From an uncultured Cohaesibacter sp. (GTDB taxonomy: Bacteria; Pseudomonadota; Alphaproteobacteria; Rhizobiales; Cohaesibacteraceae), in NCBI RefSeq assembly GCF_963676275.1, contig NZ_OY781091.1, forward strand, positions 2,520,775 through 2,584,774: a stretch of 64,000 nucleotides of DNA. The letters run 5' to 3'. How positions within the stretch are numbered: position 1 is the stretch's first letter; the number at the start of each line of letters is the position of its first letter. Under the pieces are notes generated by a model. That model was given only the letters and a program-made list of their open reading frames with translations, ran no database searches and was not told the DNA's origin. A program made the position numbers and the translations under genes. Below are positions 18,586 to 27,221 of this stretch, piece after piece.

Positions 18586-18655
18586 TTTTTCCTCCCAAGA
18601 TAAAATGAAACATATGTGCACCTATGATTGTAGATTAAAATCTGAAAACCGCGCA

Positions 18656-18673
18656 GTAAGTTTTGTAAGTTTT
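18656..18673. promoter_or_regulatory. Tandem 9-bp direct repeat, possible response-regulator boxes
   Basis: GTAAGTTTT occurs twice head to tail at 18656-18664 and 18665-18673, with a third partial copy (GTATC) after it. OmpR/PhoB-type regulators typically bind such tandem direct repeats. It is about 75 bases upstream of the sugar-binding-protein start. Confidence 0.45.
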
Positions 18674-18703
18674 TGTATCATCTAATGTGCTCAGCACGGA
18701 GAT

Positions 18704-18722
18704 ATGTTACAAAATGTAACAT
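18704..18722. promoter_or_regulatory. Dyad ATGTTAC-N5-GTAACAT upstream of the response regulator
   Basis: Perfect 7-bp arms around AAAAT. The dyad touches a TTGACA at 18722-18727, which is a good -35 element, and GGATTA follows after 17 bp as a weak -10. A protein bound here would act on the response-regulator promoter and possibly on the divergent transporter promoter. Confidence 0.55.
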
Positions 18723-18778
18723 TGACACTCTTGTTGTCCAAAATGGATTAGTCAAGAGTATCAGAGGGAGGCAACCGG

Positions 18779-19510
18779 ATGCAGCGTATCCATATCATTG
18801 AAGACGATCAGGAAATTTCCTCGCTCTTGTCATCTTATCTAGAAGCCAGAAATTTTCAGTGCGTCGTTTCCCCGTCCGCCGAGGCCGCCTACCGGCGGGG
18901 CAATGTCCTGTTTGACCTGATGATCGTCGACCTGATGCTTCCGGGCGAAAGCGGGCTCGACTTCTGCCGCAAGGTCCGCACCACATCCCGTATCCCCATC
19001 ATCATTCTCTCTGCCGTCAAGGGCGATACCGAGCGGATCATCGGTCTGGAACTGGGAGCCGATGACTATATGGAGAAGCCGTTCAATCCGCGCGAATTGC
19101 TGGCGCGGATCAATGCGCTGCTGCGCCGCACCGGCCCGGTTGAGAGAAAGTCATCCGCAGGCAAGATCACCTTTGACGGCTGGGTTCTGGATCTCACCAA
19201 CGAGCAGCTCCATGCCCCGAAAAATCTGCTTGTCCCCCTCAGCACGCGGGAATATTCCGTGCTGTCGATCCTGACCAAGGCATCCCCCAATCCGGTTTCC
19301 CGTGATGAACTGGCCCAATTGCTCATCGGCCATGACATCGAACCGGGAGATCGCCGCATCGACATTCTGGTCAGCCGCCTGCGCAAGAAGCTCATGGATG
19401 TCGATGGCAAGGCCCAGTTCATCAAGACAGTCCGCAATCAGGGCTATAAATTCTGCTCCAAGATCGAAACCATCAATGGTGATCAGGACAGCCTTGCACC
19501 CAATCGCTAG
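18779..19510 (+). CDS. OmpR-family response regulator, probably controlling the glucose-type transporter
   Basis: 243 residues. The receiver domain has the acidic pair 'IEDDQE', the phosphoacceptor D51 in 'IVDLMLPGESGL', and the conserved Lys in 'DDYMEKPFNPREL'. The C-terminal half is a winged helix of the OmpR/PhoB type ('DRRIDILVSRLRKKL', 'VRNQGYKF'). It is followed 14 bases later by its histidine kinase and is divergent from the sugar-binding-protein gene. In Pseudomonas a comparable pair (GltR/GtrS) controls a glucose ABC transporter, so the same job is inferred here from position. Confidence 0.9.
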   Translation: MQRIHIIEDDQEISSLLSSYLEARNFQCVVSPSAEAAYRRGNVLFDLMIVDLMLPGESGLDFCRKVRTTSRIPIIILSAVKGDTERIIGLELGADDYMEKPFNPRELLARINALLRRTGPVERKSSAGKITFDGWVLDLTNEQLHAPKNLLVPLSTREYSVLSILTKASPNPVSRDELAQLLIGHDIEPGDRRIDILVSRLRKKLMDVDGKAQFIKTVRNQGYKFCSKIETINGDQDSLAPNR

Positions 19511-19524
19511 AAAGAGCGCCGACC

Positions 19525-21039
19525 ATGTGGCAATTTATCCTGTCCAATTTTCCGCGCAGTCTTTCTTCCCGCATTGCCACCATGCTGTCTCTGGCCTTTC
19601 TCGCCGGAATGTTCACCACATGGATAGTCGTGCATTCTTACCTGACCCGCCGGACAGAAATCAGCATCGCCGAATTGACCGGCGCGCATCTTTCCCAGGT
19701 CATCGAACGGTGCCTGTCGGGCAGCAATCCCTCAAGGGCTGAATGCAATGGAGAGGAAAAGCCATATATTTTTCGTGAGGTCGACCAATTCCCGCAGCAA
19801 GAGAATGAATTCGTTACCCCGCTGATCCTGATACTGGATGACATGCGCATCAGGGCAGCGGTCCGCTTCAGGGATGTTCCTCCGCTGCCGGGCCTGCTCA
19901 GCGCCAAGCGCCACAGCTCGGGCCTGCAGGAAGACAGTATTTACGATCCGACAGCCGAATTTCAGGGCATATCCGGTTCCAGCAAGGATCCGATCCGCGC
20001 CGCTGTCCGCATGGCGTCGCTGTCTCTGGCAATCGCCAGACAGGATATTGACGCCCAGCTCTATATATTCCTGCAGAATGACCATGTTCTGGAAATCACG
20101 TCGCCCCAATTGTGGCGGGCGCGCATTTCTGAAACGCAAGGGGCCTTCATTACCCTGTTCATTGCGGTGCTCACGCTTTCCATCAGCTTTCCCTTTGCCT
20201 CAACGCTGATGGTGCCATTCCGAAAATTGAGCAATGGCACCCAATTCACCCGCAAGACGCTCGGTCGCTTTGCCCCCACCGAGGCCATTGCCATTCAGGA
20301 CAATATGCGCGAGCTGGTCAAACGCTTTGACCGCGACCGGGAGAGGCAATTGCTCGGCCTTGCTGCGATTTCCCACGATTTGCGCACCCCAGTAACCCGC
20401 ATGCTGCTGCGCACGGAAATGATCAGGGAAGAGGACATTCGCGACCGCTTTGCCAATGACCTCGAAACCATTCACGATCTGGTCGAAGGCGCGCTCGACT
20501 TCCTCTCCCTGCACAAGAATACCGAGGAAAGACACCGATTTTCACTCAGTTCCCTGATCACCAGCCTGTGTGACGATTATCAGGACATGGACAAGGATGT
20601 CAGCTTTGATTCAACCTTGCCAATCGAGATCGAAGGGGTCGCCTCTGTTTTCAGCGTCGCCCCTTCCATCGAGCTTTCCACCCAGACTCGCGGCTTCATG
20701 ATCGGCAAACCTAAGCAACTGCGCCGCGCCCTGTCCAACATCATCGACAACAGCCTTAAATACGGGAAATATGCCAAGGTCTTTCTGGGCTATGACGGCA
20801 GCGAACAAACCGTCATCACTATCGTGGACGGCGGCAAGGGCATCCCCAGCGACCAGATCGAAAAGGTGATGCTGCCCTTCGAAAGGGGCAATGAAGGCCA
20901 CAAGACCAAAGGGGTGGGGCTGGGCCTGAGCATCGCCAACGAGATCATTCGCAACCATCGCGGCGAATTGACCCTGATAAACAGTAATGAGGGTTTGCGC
21001 GTCGAAATCACGCTGCCGCGCGACATCTTCACCAGCTAG
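19525..21039 (+). CDS. Sensor histidine kinase, partner of the OmpR-type regulator
   Basis: 504 residues: TM1 about 17-40, a periplasmic sensor region of about 165 residues, TM2 about 207-231, a HAMP-like linker, then the kinase core. The H-box is 'AAISHDLRTPVTRML' with H284; the N-box 'NIIDNSLKYG' and G-boxes 'DGGKGIP' and 'GVGLGLSIA' are intact. The sensor region contains two Cys near residues 63 and 74. In this position a periplasmic sugar signal or the loaded binding protein could be the input, but that is inference. Confidence 0.9.
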   Translation: MWQFILSNFPRSLSSRIATMLSLAFLAGMFTTWIVVHSYLTRRTEISIAELTGAHLSQVIERCLSGSNPSRAECNGEEKPYIFREVDQFPQQENEFVTPLILILDDMRIRAAVRFRDVPPLPGLLSAKRHSSGLQEDSIYDPTAEFQGISGSSKDPIRAAVRMASLSLAIARQDIDAQLYIFLQNDHVLEITSPQLWRARISETQGAFITLFIAVLTLSISFPFASTLMVPFRKLSNGTQFTRKTLGRFAPTEAIAIQDNMRELVKRFDRDRERQLLGLAAISHDLRTPVTRMLLRTEMIREEDIRDRFANDLETIHDLVEGALDFLSLHKNTEERHRFSLSSLITSLCDDYQDMDKDVSFDSTLPIEIEGVASVFSVAPSIELSTQTRGFMIGKPKQLRRALSNIIDNSLKYGKYAKVFLGYDGSEQTVITIVDGGKGIPSDQIEKVMLPFERGNEGHKTKGVGLGLSIANEIIRNHRGELTLINSNEGLRVEITLPRDIFTS

Positions 21040-21275
21040 CCCATTCTTGCGGGGCCAGCTTTGCTGCGCATCCAGCCTGTCGATAATCGCGCAGAAATTG
21101 CATAATTTAGTAGCATTGACAGAATAGGCCCAGACAAGAGCTGAAAGGAAGGCCTGCCAGCTGCAAGTGGAGTTCGCATGCAGTTTCAAGATCTTACAAT
21201 CCCAGATTTTCATCCTTCTCAAGTCATTCAAAATATCGCAGAAATTCGGCAATGAAATCGAATACATTATTTGTT

Positions 21276-21289
21276 TGAAATCGATTTCA
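21276..21289. promoter_or_regulatory. LacI-type operator in front of the ribose/galactose-type transporter operon
   Basis: TGAAATCGATTTCA is a perfect 14-bp palindrome with a central CG, the classic form of a LacI/GalR-family operator. A half-site TGAAATCGA repeats at 21253-21261, exactly 23 bases upstream on the same face. It lies 46 bases before the binding-protein start, and a LacI-type gene is the fifth gene of the same cluster. Confidence 0.7.
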
Positions 21290-21335
21290 TTTCTTACCAG
21301 ACTGTCTGCATCATTTGTGACATGGGAGGAAGCAG

Positions 21336-22355
21336 ATGAAGTTGAAGAACGCATTTCTGGGAATGGCGGTCATGGCTCTGGCCATTCCTGCAGCGCAGGC
21401 TGAAGAATTCACCATCGGTTTGTCAAATGGCTGGGTCGGCTCCGAATGGCGCACCCAGATGATCGAGGAGGCTCAGGCCGCAGCGGAACAATGGAAAGCG
21501 AAAGGGGTAGACGTCAAGGTCGTGGTGCAAAGCGCCAATGTCGACGTACCCGGTCAGATCGCACATGTCCGCAATTTCATCAATCAGGGCGTGAATGCCA
21601 TCATCATCAACCCGAACAGCCCGACAGCCTTTGATCCGGTTTTCTCGCAAGCCAAGGAAGACGGCATATTGGTCATTTCGACAGATGCCGAGGTTTCATC
21701 GCAGGATGCCATCTATGTCGGCATTGACCAGACCAACTGGGCCGCATTGAGCGCCAAATGGCTCGCCGAGACCCTTGAAGGCAAGGGGCAGGTGGTCGCC
21801 ATCAATGGTGTTGCCGGTCATCCGGCCAACGAAATGCGCATTGCCGGTTACACCAGCGTGTTTGATCAATATCCCGACATCAAGGTCGTCAATGAAGTCA
21901 ATGCCAACTGGGATCAGGCTCAGGGCCAGCAGGCCATGCAAAATCTTCTGGCAACCTATCCCGACATTGACGGCGTCTGGGTGCAGGATGGCATGGCAGC
22001 GGGCGCCTGGCGCTCCCTGATGGATGCAGGCAAAGCCGGGGAAGTGGCTGCCACAGGCGAAATCCGCAAGGATTTCATTGATCTCTGGGTCAAGAATGAT
22101 TTCACCTCCGGCGCATCGGTGAACCCTCCCGGCGTTATGGCAAGTGCCCTCAATGTCGCGGTCTTCATGTTGCAGGGTCGTGAATTGAAAGAACCGGCAG
22201 CCGCCGGGCAATATAAGAATGCCCTGTATCTGCCAATTCCATTCATCGATGGAGAGAATGTCGGCACGGTCGCCAAGGAACTGGAAGGCAAACCCGGCTT
22301 CTATTCCTTCACCAGCGCCCTGAGCATCGACGAAGCAGAAGCATACTTCAAATAA
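21336..22355 (+). CDS. Sugar ABC transporter substrate-binding protein (RbsB/MglB class)
   Basis: 339 residues with a signal peptide (MKLKNAFLGMAVMALAIPAAQA, then EEF). 'VRNFINQGVNAIIINPNSPTAFDP' and 'VVAINGVAGHPANEMRIAGY' are typical of the periplasmic-binding-protein type 1 fold that binds ribose, galactose, inositol or related sugars. GGGAGG precedes the ATG. It begins an operon of binding protein, double ATPase and two permeases, followed by a repressor gene. The sugar cannot be told from sequence. Confidence 0.88.
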   Translation: MKLKNAFLGMAVMALAIPAAQAEEFTIGLSNGWVGSEWRTQMIEEAQAAAEQWKAKGVDVKVVVQSANVDVPGQIAHVRNFINQGVNAIIINPNSPTAFDPVFSQAKEDGILVISTDAEVSSQDAIYVGIDQTNWAALSAKWLAETLEGKGQVVAINGVAGHPANEMRIAGYTSVFDQYPDIKVVNEVNANWDQAQGQQAMQNLLATYPDIDGVWVQDGMAAGAWRSLMDAGKAGEVAATGEIRKDFIDLWVKNDFTSGASVNPPGVMASALNVAVFMLQGRELKEPAAAGQYKNALYLPIPFIDGENVGTVAKELEGKPGFYSFTSALSIDEAEAYFK

Positions 22356-22430
22356 TCCGTATGATTGCGGTGCCGCCGAACCTGAGGGGCGGCGGCATCC
22401 ATCAACAGTCAAGAATGAAGGTGCATCAAG

Positions 22431-23993
22431 ATGAGGCGATTGAAGCTTCAGCAGATTTGCAAATATTATGGTGCAACAACTGCTTTGGCCTCCGGCGATC
22501 TGCAGCTCGAGCGCGGGGAAATCCATGTCCTGATCGGTGCGAACGGATCAGGCAAGAGCACCCTGTGCAAGGTGATTGCAGGCAGCGTCCGCCCCGATGG
22601 CGGCTTGTTCGAACTCAACGGACAAAAGGTCTCGCTATTTGGCCCTCAGGCAGCCCGCGAGCAGGGCATATGCCTGTTCTATCAGGAACTGAGCTTGGCC
22701 AACAGCCTGACAATCGCGCAGAATATAAGCCTCTATCGTCTGCCCACCAAAGCGGGCGGGCTCATTGATGATGCCACTCTCGCCCAACGCGCAGAGCATT
22801 ATATCGACAAGTTCAAAAGCGTTACCGGCGAGAATTTTTCCGCCGACATGCCCGTTGCCAAGCTGCGGCCAGACCAGAAGCAGCTGGTTGAAATCATGAA
22901 GACGCTGGCCAGCGAAGCGGAAATCCTCATTTTCGACGAACCGACCTCGGCCCTTGATCGCGCTCAGGTGGATTGCTTCTTTTCCATTCTGCGCGAGCTG
23001 AGAGAAGAGGGGCGGTCGATCATTTTCATTTCCCATCGCATGGACGAGATCTTCGATATTGCCGACCGGATCACCGTCATTCGCGATGGCGCAACCGTTT
23101 CCTCGCGGCAGGTCAGCGAAACCGATCAGGCGCGCATCATCCGCGACATGATCGGCGAACAGCCTGAAGCACAGGGCCAGACACAGGCACAGGCGCAGGC
23201 ACAGGGGTCGGGACAGGCTCAGGATCCGGCCTTAACACAAGCGCACGCCACCGACCACCAGAACAGAGCCGAGATCTGCCTCGCAGCCGAGGCGCTGACC
23301 GGCAACCAGATCAGGAATGTCAGCTTCACGCTGGCCAAGGGCGAAATTCTCGGTCTGGGCGGTTTGCACGGGCAGGGGCAGTCAACCCTGCTGCGCAGCC
23401 TGTTTGGCGCCGAAAAGCTGCTCTCTGGCTCACTGACACTCAATGGCAGCACCATTCATCCCAGCCACCCGCGCAGCGCCATCAAAAGCGGTTTTTCCTA
23501 TGTTTCGGGAGATCGCGTGCGCGATGGTGTCATCACCGATCGGTCGATCATGGAAAATGTGTCCCCGATCCATTTTCTCAAGGATCACAAATTTCTGGCC
23601 TTTCCCGGTCCCTTGTCCCGCATCATCGGACCGGCGCTGGCCATCCTCAATACGAAATATTCCAGCCTTGGCGCGTCCATCAGCTCGCTCTCGGGCGGCA
23701 ACCAGCAGAAAGTCGTCATTGCCCGCTGGCTGACCAATCCGCCTGACATCCTGCTGCTGGACGATCCCACCAAGGGGATTGACCTCAGCGCCAAGCGGGA
23801 ACTGTTCGCACTGGTCCGCAAACTGGCAGACGAGGGCATGGCCATCATTCTCTATTCGTCCGAAGATGGTGAGCTGCTCGCCCATTCCGACCGCATTCTG
23901 GTCTTCAACAATGGCTCGGTCTCGCGCGAATTGACCGGCAAGGACAAGACCCGCTTCAATCTCTATGAAGCCGCATATTCGGGGGCCAAATGA
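22431..23993 (+). CDS. Sugar ABC transporter ATP-binding protein (RbsA/MglA class) with a Gln/Ala-rich linker
   Basis: 520 residues with two ABC domains. Domain 1: Walker A GANGSGKST, Walker B 'ILIFDEPTSALDR', H-loop 'IIFISHRMDEIF'; its signature is unusual, LRPDQKQ instead of LSxGQ. Domain 2: Walker A is degenerate (GLHGQGQST), signature LSGGNQQ is intact, and Walker B ends 'LLLDDPTKGIDL' with Asp in place of the usual catalytic Glu. Between the domains (residues about 243-280) is a low-complexity stretch rich in Gln, Ala and Gly, encoded by 6-bp tandem repeats near 23171-23226. Confidence 0.88.
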   Translation: MRRLKLQQICKYYGATTALASGDLQLERGEIHVLIGANGSGKSTLCKVIAGSVRPDGGLFELNGQKVSLFGPQAAREQGICLFYQELSLANSLTIAQNISLYRLPTKAGGLIDDATLAQRAEHYIDKFKSVTGENFSADMPVAKLRPDQKQLVEIMKTLASEAEILIFDEPTSALDRAQVDCFFSILRELREEGRSIIFISHRMDEIFDIADRITVIRDGATVSSRQVSETDQARIIRDMIGEQPEAQGQTQAQAQAQGSGQAQDPALTQAHATDHQNRAEICLAAEALTGNQIRNVSFTLAKGEILGLGGLHGQGQSTLLRSLFGAEKLLSGSLTLNGSTIHPSHPRSAIKSGFSYVSGDRVRDGVITDRSIMENVSPIHFLKDHKFLAFPGPLSRIIGPALAILNTKYSSLGASISSLSGGNQQKVVIARWLTNPPDILLLDDPTKGIDLSAKRELFALVRKLADEGMAIILYSSEDGELLAHSDRILVFNNGSVSRELTGKDKTRFNLYEAAYSGAK

Positions 23994-24967
23994 CCAACGA
24001 GATTTCACTCAAAACCCGCATGGCAACCCTTTTGAGGCGCTTTCCCTTTCTGCCAGCTCTGGGCATGCTTATGCTGCTCTTCGTGCTCAATGGCATTGCA
24101 GAGCCCAACAGCATGACAGTGAGGGCGCTCAAAGGCGTGGCGAGCACCTATCTCGCTCTGGTCTTCCTGTCGGTTGGTCAGACCTTTGTGGTCTACACCG
24201 CCGATATTGACCTGTCGGTTGGCGCCATCCTGTCGCTGGTCAATGTCTCGATTGTCGTCATCATGAGCCAGTTTGGCGGAGCCCCCTATGTGGTTCTGCT
24301 TTCGCTGCTGGTCGGTATCTTGATTGGCGCGGCCTGCGGCCTTGTCAATGGCATCGCCGTATCGGCCCTGCGGATGCAGGCAATCGTCGCCACCTTTGCA
24401 ACCAGCATTCTCATTTCCGGCCTTGCCCTCTGGATCCTGCCCGTTGCCGGTCTTCCGGCGCCGAGCCTGTTCTGGAAGATTTACGGCGGCCGCAGCTATG
24501 GCATTCCCAATGTCTTCTTTTTCATAGCCATCCTGATTGCCATATTGGCCATTCTGGCCAGAACATCGCTGGTCACCAAGCTGCTTGCGGTGGGCAATGG
24601 CCAGCTCACGGCCTATCAGTCAGGCCTGTCTGTCACCCACATCAGGATCTATGGTTATATCATTTGCGGCATATTCGCAGCTCTGGCCGCCTTCTGCATT
24701 ACCGGAGATACCGCCAGCGGTGATCCTCTGGTGGGCGGAGCCATGACGCTATCAAGCGTCGCCGCAGTCGTTCTGGGCGGAACCGCGCTATCGGGCGGTA
24801 TCGGATCAGCCTTCGGCTCGGCCATTGGCGCCATCATTATCGGCCTGATCAGTTCTCTGGTCTTTTATGCGGGAATCCCGTCTGAATGGCAAAATCTGGC
24901 GCAAGGGGCCACAATCCTTGTCGTACTGATGCTCGGCGTTCTTGCTTCCAGGAGGATCAACCAATGA
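23990..24967 (+). CDS. Sugar ABC transporter permease 1 (RbsC class)
   Basis: 325 residues, eight to ten membrane helices. The RbsC-type block 'TFVVYTADIDLSVGAILSLVN' (near residue 65) and the coupling region 'GGAMTLSSVAAVVLGGTALSGGIGSAFGSAIGAI' near 250 are clear. The start overlaps the ATPase stop by 4 bases, so translation is coupled. Confidence 0.9.
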   Translation: MTNEISLKTRMATLLRRFPFLPALGMLMLLFVLNGIAEPNSMTVRALKGVASTYLALVFLSVGQTFVVYTADIDLSVGAILSLVNVSIVVIMSQFGGAPYVVLLSLLVGILIGAACGLVNGIAVSALRMQAIVATFATSILISGLALWILPVAGLPAPSLFWKIYGGRSYGIPNVFFFIAILIAILAILARTSLVTKLLAVGNGQLTAYQSGLSVTHIRIYGYIICGIFAALAAFCITGDTASGDPLVGGAMTLSSVAAVVLGGTALSGGIGSAFGSAIGAIIIGLISSLVFYAGIPSEWQNLAQGATILVVLMLGVLASRRINQ

Positions 24968-25956
24968 CCCTCATGCAATCAGGCCATTCGCAAGATAAAA
25001 GCGCGCAGTTCCTTGGTTATTTCAGGAACCCGCTGCTTGTTGCCTTCATTCTCATCATTCTGTTGCTTGTGGCGGGTGAAAGCCTGTCGCCCGGCTTTGC
25101 GTCCATCGAGCAGATCCTGCGTCTGCTTATCGTCGCAGCCTTGCTGGGCATCGTCGCCGCCGGTCAGAATCTCGTGATACTAGGGGGGCGCGAAGGGATC
25201 GATCTCTCTGTCGGAGGGGTCGTATCCCTGAGTGCCGTTTTGGCAGGCAATGTCATGGACGGGTCAAACGCCAATATCCTTGCCGCGATCGCCGTTTGCC
25301 TTGCTGCGGGTGCGGCCGTCGGATTGCTCAACGGCATCGGCGTTACCCTGTTCGGCATTCCGCCTCTGGTCATGACGCTGGGCATGCTCGGCGTGCTGCA
25401 GGGCTTGCTCGTCGTCATCCGGCAGGGCATCCCATCCGGCCTTGCGGCGCCTGCCTTGGCCAACTTCGTGTCCAAGCCCTTCCTGCTAAGTCTGCCCGGC
25501 ATCATATGGCTATGGGCGGCAGTTGGGCTGCTGATGGCCTTCCTGCTGATGCGCACCGCGCTCGGACACAAGATCTACGCCATTGGCTCAAACGAGAATG
25601 CCGCCTATATGGCCGGTATTCCCGTCCGGCTGATCCGTATCATGCTGTTTGCGCTCTCAAGCATGTTCGCCGCCGTGGCCGGTATCTGCATTCTTGGCTA
25701 TTCAGGCACCTCCTTTGCCAATGTGGGAGACAGCTACATGCTGTCATCGATCATCGCGGTCGTTCTGGGAGGAACGCCACTTTCCGGCGGCAAGGGTGGC
25801 TATACCGGTACCATGGCAGGCGCTTTCCTGCTCATCCTGATGCAAAGCATCCTGACAACCCTCAGCATAGGGGAATCCGGCCGCCAGATCGTCTTCGGCC
25901 TAACCCTCCTTGTTCTCCTATTGTTCTATGGTCGCAGCAAGGCCCTGCGCGGTTAG
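24964..25956 (+). CDS. Sugar ABC transporter permease 2 (RbsC class)
   Basis: About 330 residues. 'NLVILGGREGIDLSVGGVVSLSAVLAG' and 'DSYMLSSIIAVVLGGTPLSGGKGGYTGTMAG' are the conserved blocks. The ATG at 24964 overlaps the stop of permease 1 (ATGA); a longer frame from 24886 lies wholly inside the neighbour and is rejected. Two different permeases suggest a heterodimeric channel. Confidence 0.9.
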   Translation: MTLMQSGHSQDKSAQFLGYFRNPLLVAFILIILLLVAGESLSPGFASIEQILRLLIVAALLGIVAAGQNLVILGGREGIDLSVGGVVSLSAVLAGNVMDGSNANILAAIAVCLAAGAAVGLLNGIGVTLFGIPPLVMTLGMLGVLQGLLVVIRQGIPSGLAAPALANFVSKPFLLSLPGIIWLWAAVGLLMAFLLMRTALGHKIYAIGSNENAAYMAGIPVRLIRIMLFALSSMFAAVAGICILGYSGTSFANVGDSYMLSSIIAVVLGGTPLSGGKGGYTGTMAGAFLLILMQSILTTLSIGESGRQIVFGLTLLVLLLFYGRSKALRG

Positions 25957-26054
25957 CAACAGGGAAGAAAGGCAGGCTGGAAGAAGGGAGCGAATAACGG
26001 CAAGAGGGGAAGAATGAGACCAAAGCGCTGCAATGTGAAGCAAGAGGCTAAAAG

Positions 26055-27065
26055 GTGAACAAAAGAACGAAGATCAAGGATATAGCCCTCAAGGCCGGTG
26101 TTTCGCCGACCACGGTTTCTCGCGCTCTCAGTGGCTCGGGTCTGGTGGCCGAACCAACCCTGAGCCATATCCGCACCATTGCCCAGAGCATGCATTATCG
26201 CCCCAATATCAGCGCCCGCAATCTCAGAACCCAGAAAACCATGTCCATTCTGGTCGTCGTCCGCGACATAGGCAATCCCTTCTATCTGGATATCTTCAAG
26301 GGCGCAGAAAGCGTGGCCCATGATGCCGGTTACTCGCTGCTGATGGCCAACACCGAGGATGATCCCAAACGCGAAGCGGACTATTTCGACATGCTCAGTC
26401 ATGGCCATGCCGATGGCATGATCCTGATGACCGGCAAGATGCCCTATGATTGCGAGCTGCCCCACGACGTCTCGCAGAAGGTTGTCGTGGCGCTGGAGAT
26501 GATCGACGACGTGGACCTGACCCATGTCGTGATCGACAATGAATATGCCTCCATCGAGGCAATCGATCATCTTGTCACGCTGGGACACCGCAAGATCGCC
26601 TATATTGCCGGGCCGATACCGGAAGGCATGAGCGTGCGGCGGCTGGCGGGCTTCAAGCATGCGATGAAAGCGGCCGGGCTGAAGCTGCCCGATGCCTATA
26701 TATTGCAAGGCAATTTCAGCTATAAGAGCGGCGAGATTGCCGCCGACCGCCTGCTTGATCTGCCAGAGCCACCGACGGCGATCTATACCGCCAATGACGA
26801 AATGGCATTTGGCGCCATCAGAGCAGCCAAGAAGAGAGGGCTGTCGGTTCCCGAAGACCTTTCCATATTCGGCTTTGACGACACCTATCTGGCTGAAGCC
26901 TTTGTCCCCGCTCTGACAACCATCCGGCAGCCCTGTCTGGAAATCGGACGTCGGGCCATGACGCGCCTGCTGGCCCATCTTTCCGGCGACAATCCAAATA
27001 CGGATTCCATCGTGGTGCCGACAGAACTCGTTGTCAGGGAATCGACTGCCGCACCACCGCAATAG
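26055..27065 (+). CDS. LacI-family repressor of the adjoining sugar operon
   Basis: 336 residues with a GTG start preceded by AAGAGG. The N-terminal HTH and hinge are 'TKIKDIALKAGVSPTTVSRALSGSG', followed by the sugar-binding-type effector domain ('GHRKIAYIAGP', 'AIYTANDEMAFGAIRAAK', 'SIFGFDDTYLAEAFVPALTTIRQP'). It lies 98 bases after the second permease. The palindromic operator at 21276-21289 is its most likely target; the inducer is probably the transported sugar or a derivative. Confidence 0.9.
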   Translation: MNKRTKIKDIALKAGVSPTTVSRALSGSGLVAEPTLSHIRTIAQSMHYRPNISARNLRTQKTMSILVVVRDIGNPFYLDIFKGAESVAHDAGYSLLMANTEDDPKREADYFDMLSHGHADGMILMTGKMPYDCELPHDVSQKVVVALEMIDDVDLTHVVIDNEYASIEAIDHLVTLGHRKIAYIAGPIPEGMSVRRLAGFKHAMKAAGLKLPDAYILQGNFSYKSGEIAADRLLDLPEPPTAIYTANDEMAFGAIRAAKKRGLSVPEDLSIFGFDDTYLAEAFVPALTTIRQPCLEIGRRAMTRLLAHLSGDNPNTDSIVVPTELVVRESTAAPPQ

Positions 27066-27148
27066 GTCGCCACAAAGCCGCCATCAGGCCGCGAGGCTGG
27101 AGGCTTCAGACAAATGCGTGATTGCATAGCAATCCAGCAAGAGAAAGA

Positions 27149-27179
27149 AAATCGGACAGCCGCATTCAGGATCCGATTT
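27149..27179. repeat. Inverted repeat between the repressor and dehydrogenase genes
   Basis: AAATCGGA and TCCGATTT are perfect 8-bp arms with a 15-nt interior. The right arm runs into GATTTCA, which equals one half of the LacI-type operator at 21276-21289, so this may be an auxiliary operator in front of the dehydrogenase gene rather than a terminator; there is no T-run. Confidence 0.4.
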
Positions 27180-27221
27180 CACGATCAGGCCTAGCCATGG
27201 CCAAACGGGAGGAGGAAAAAG

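Noticed and set aside
23171-23226. CRISPR-like repeats in the RbsA-type gene
   Set aside because: The repeat is a 6-bp microsatellite in frame within a protein linker, with no spacers.
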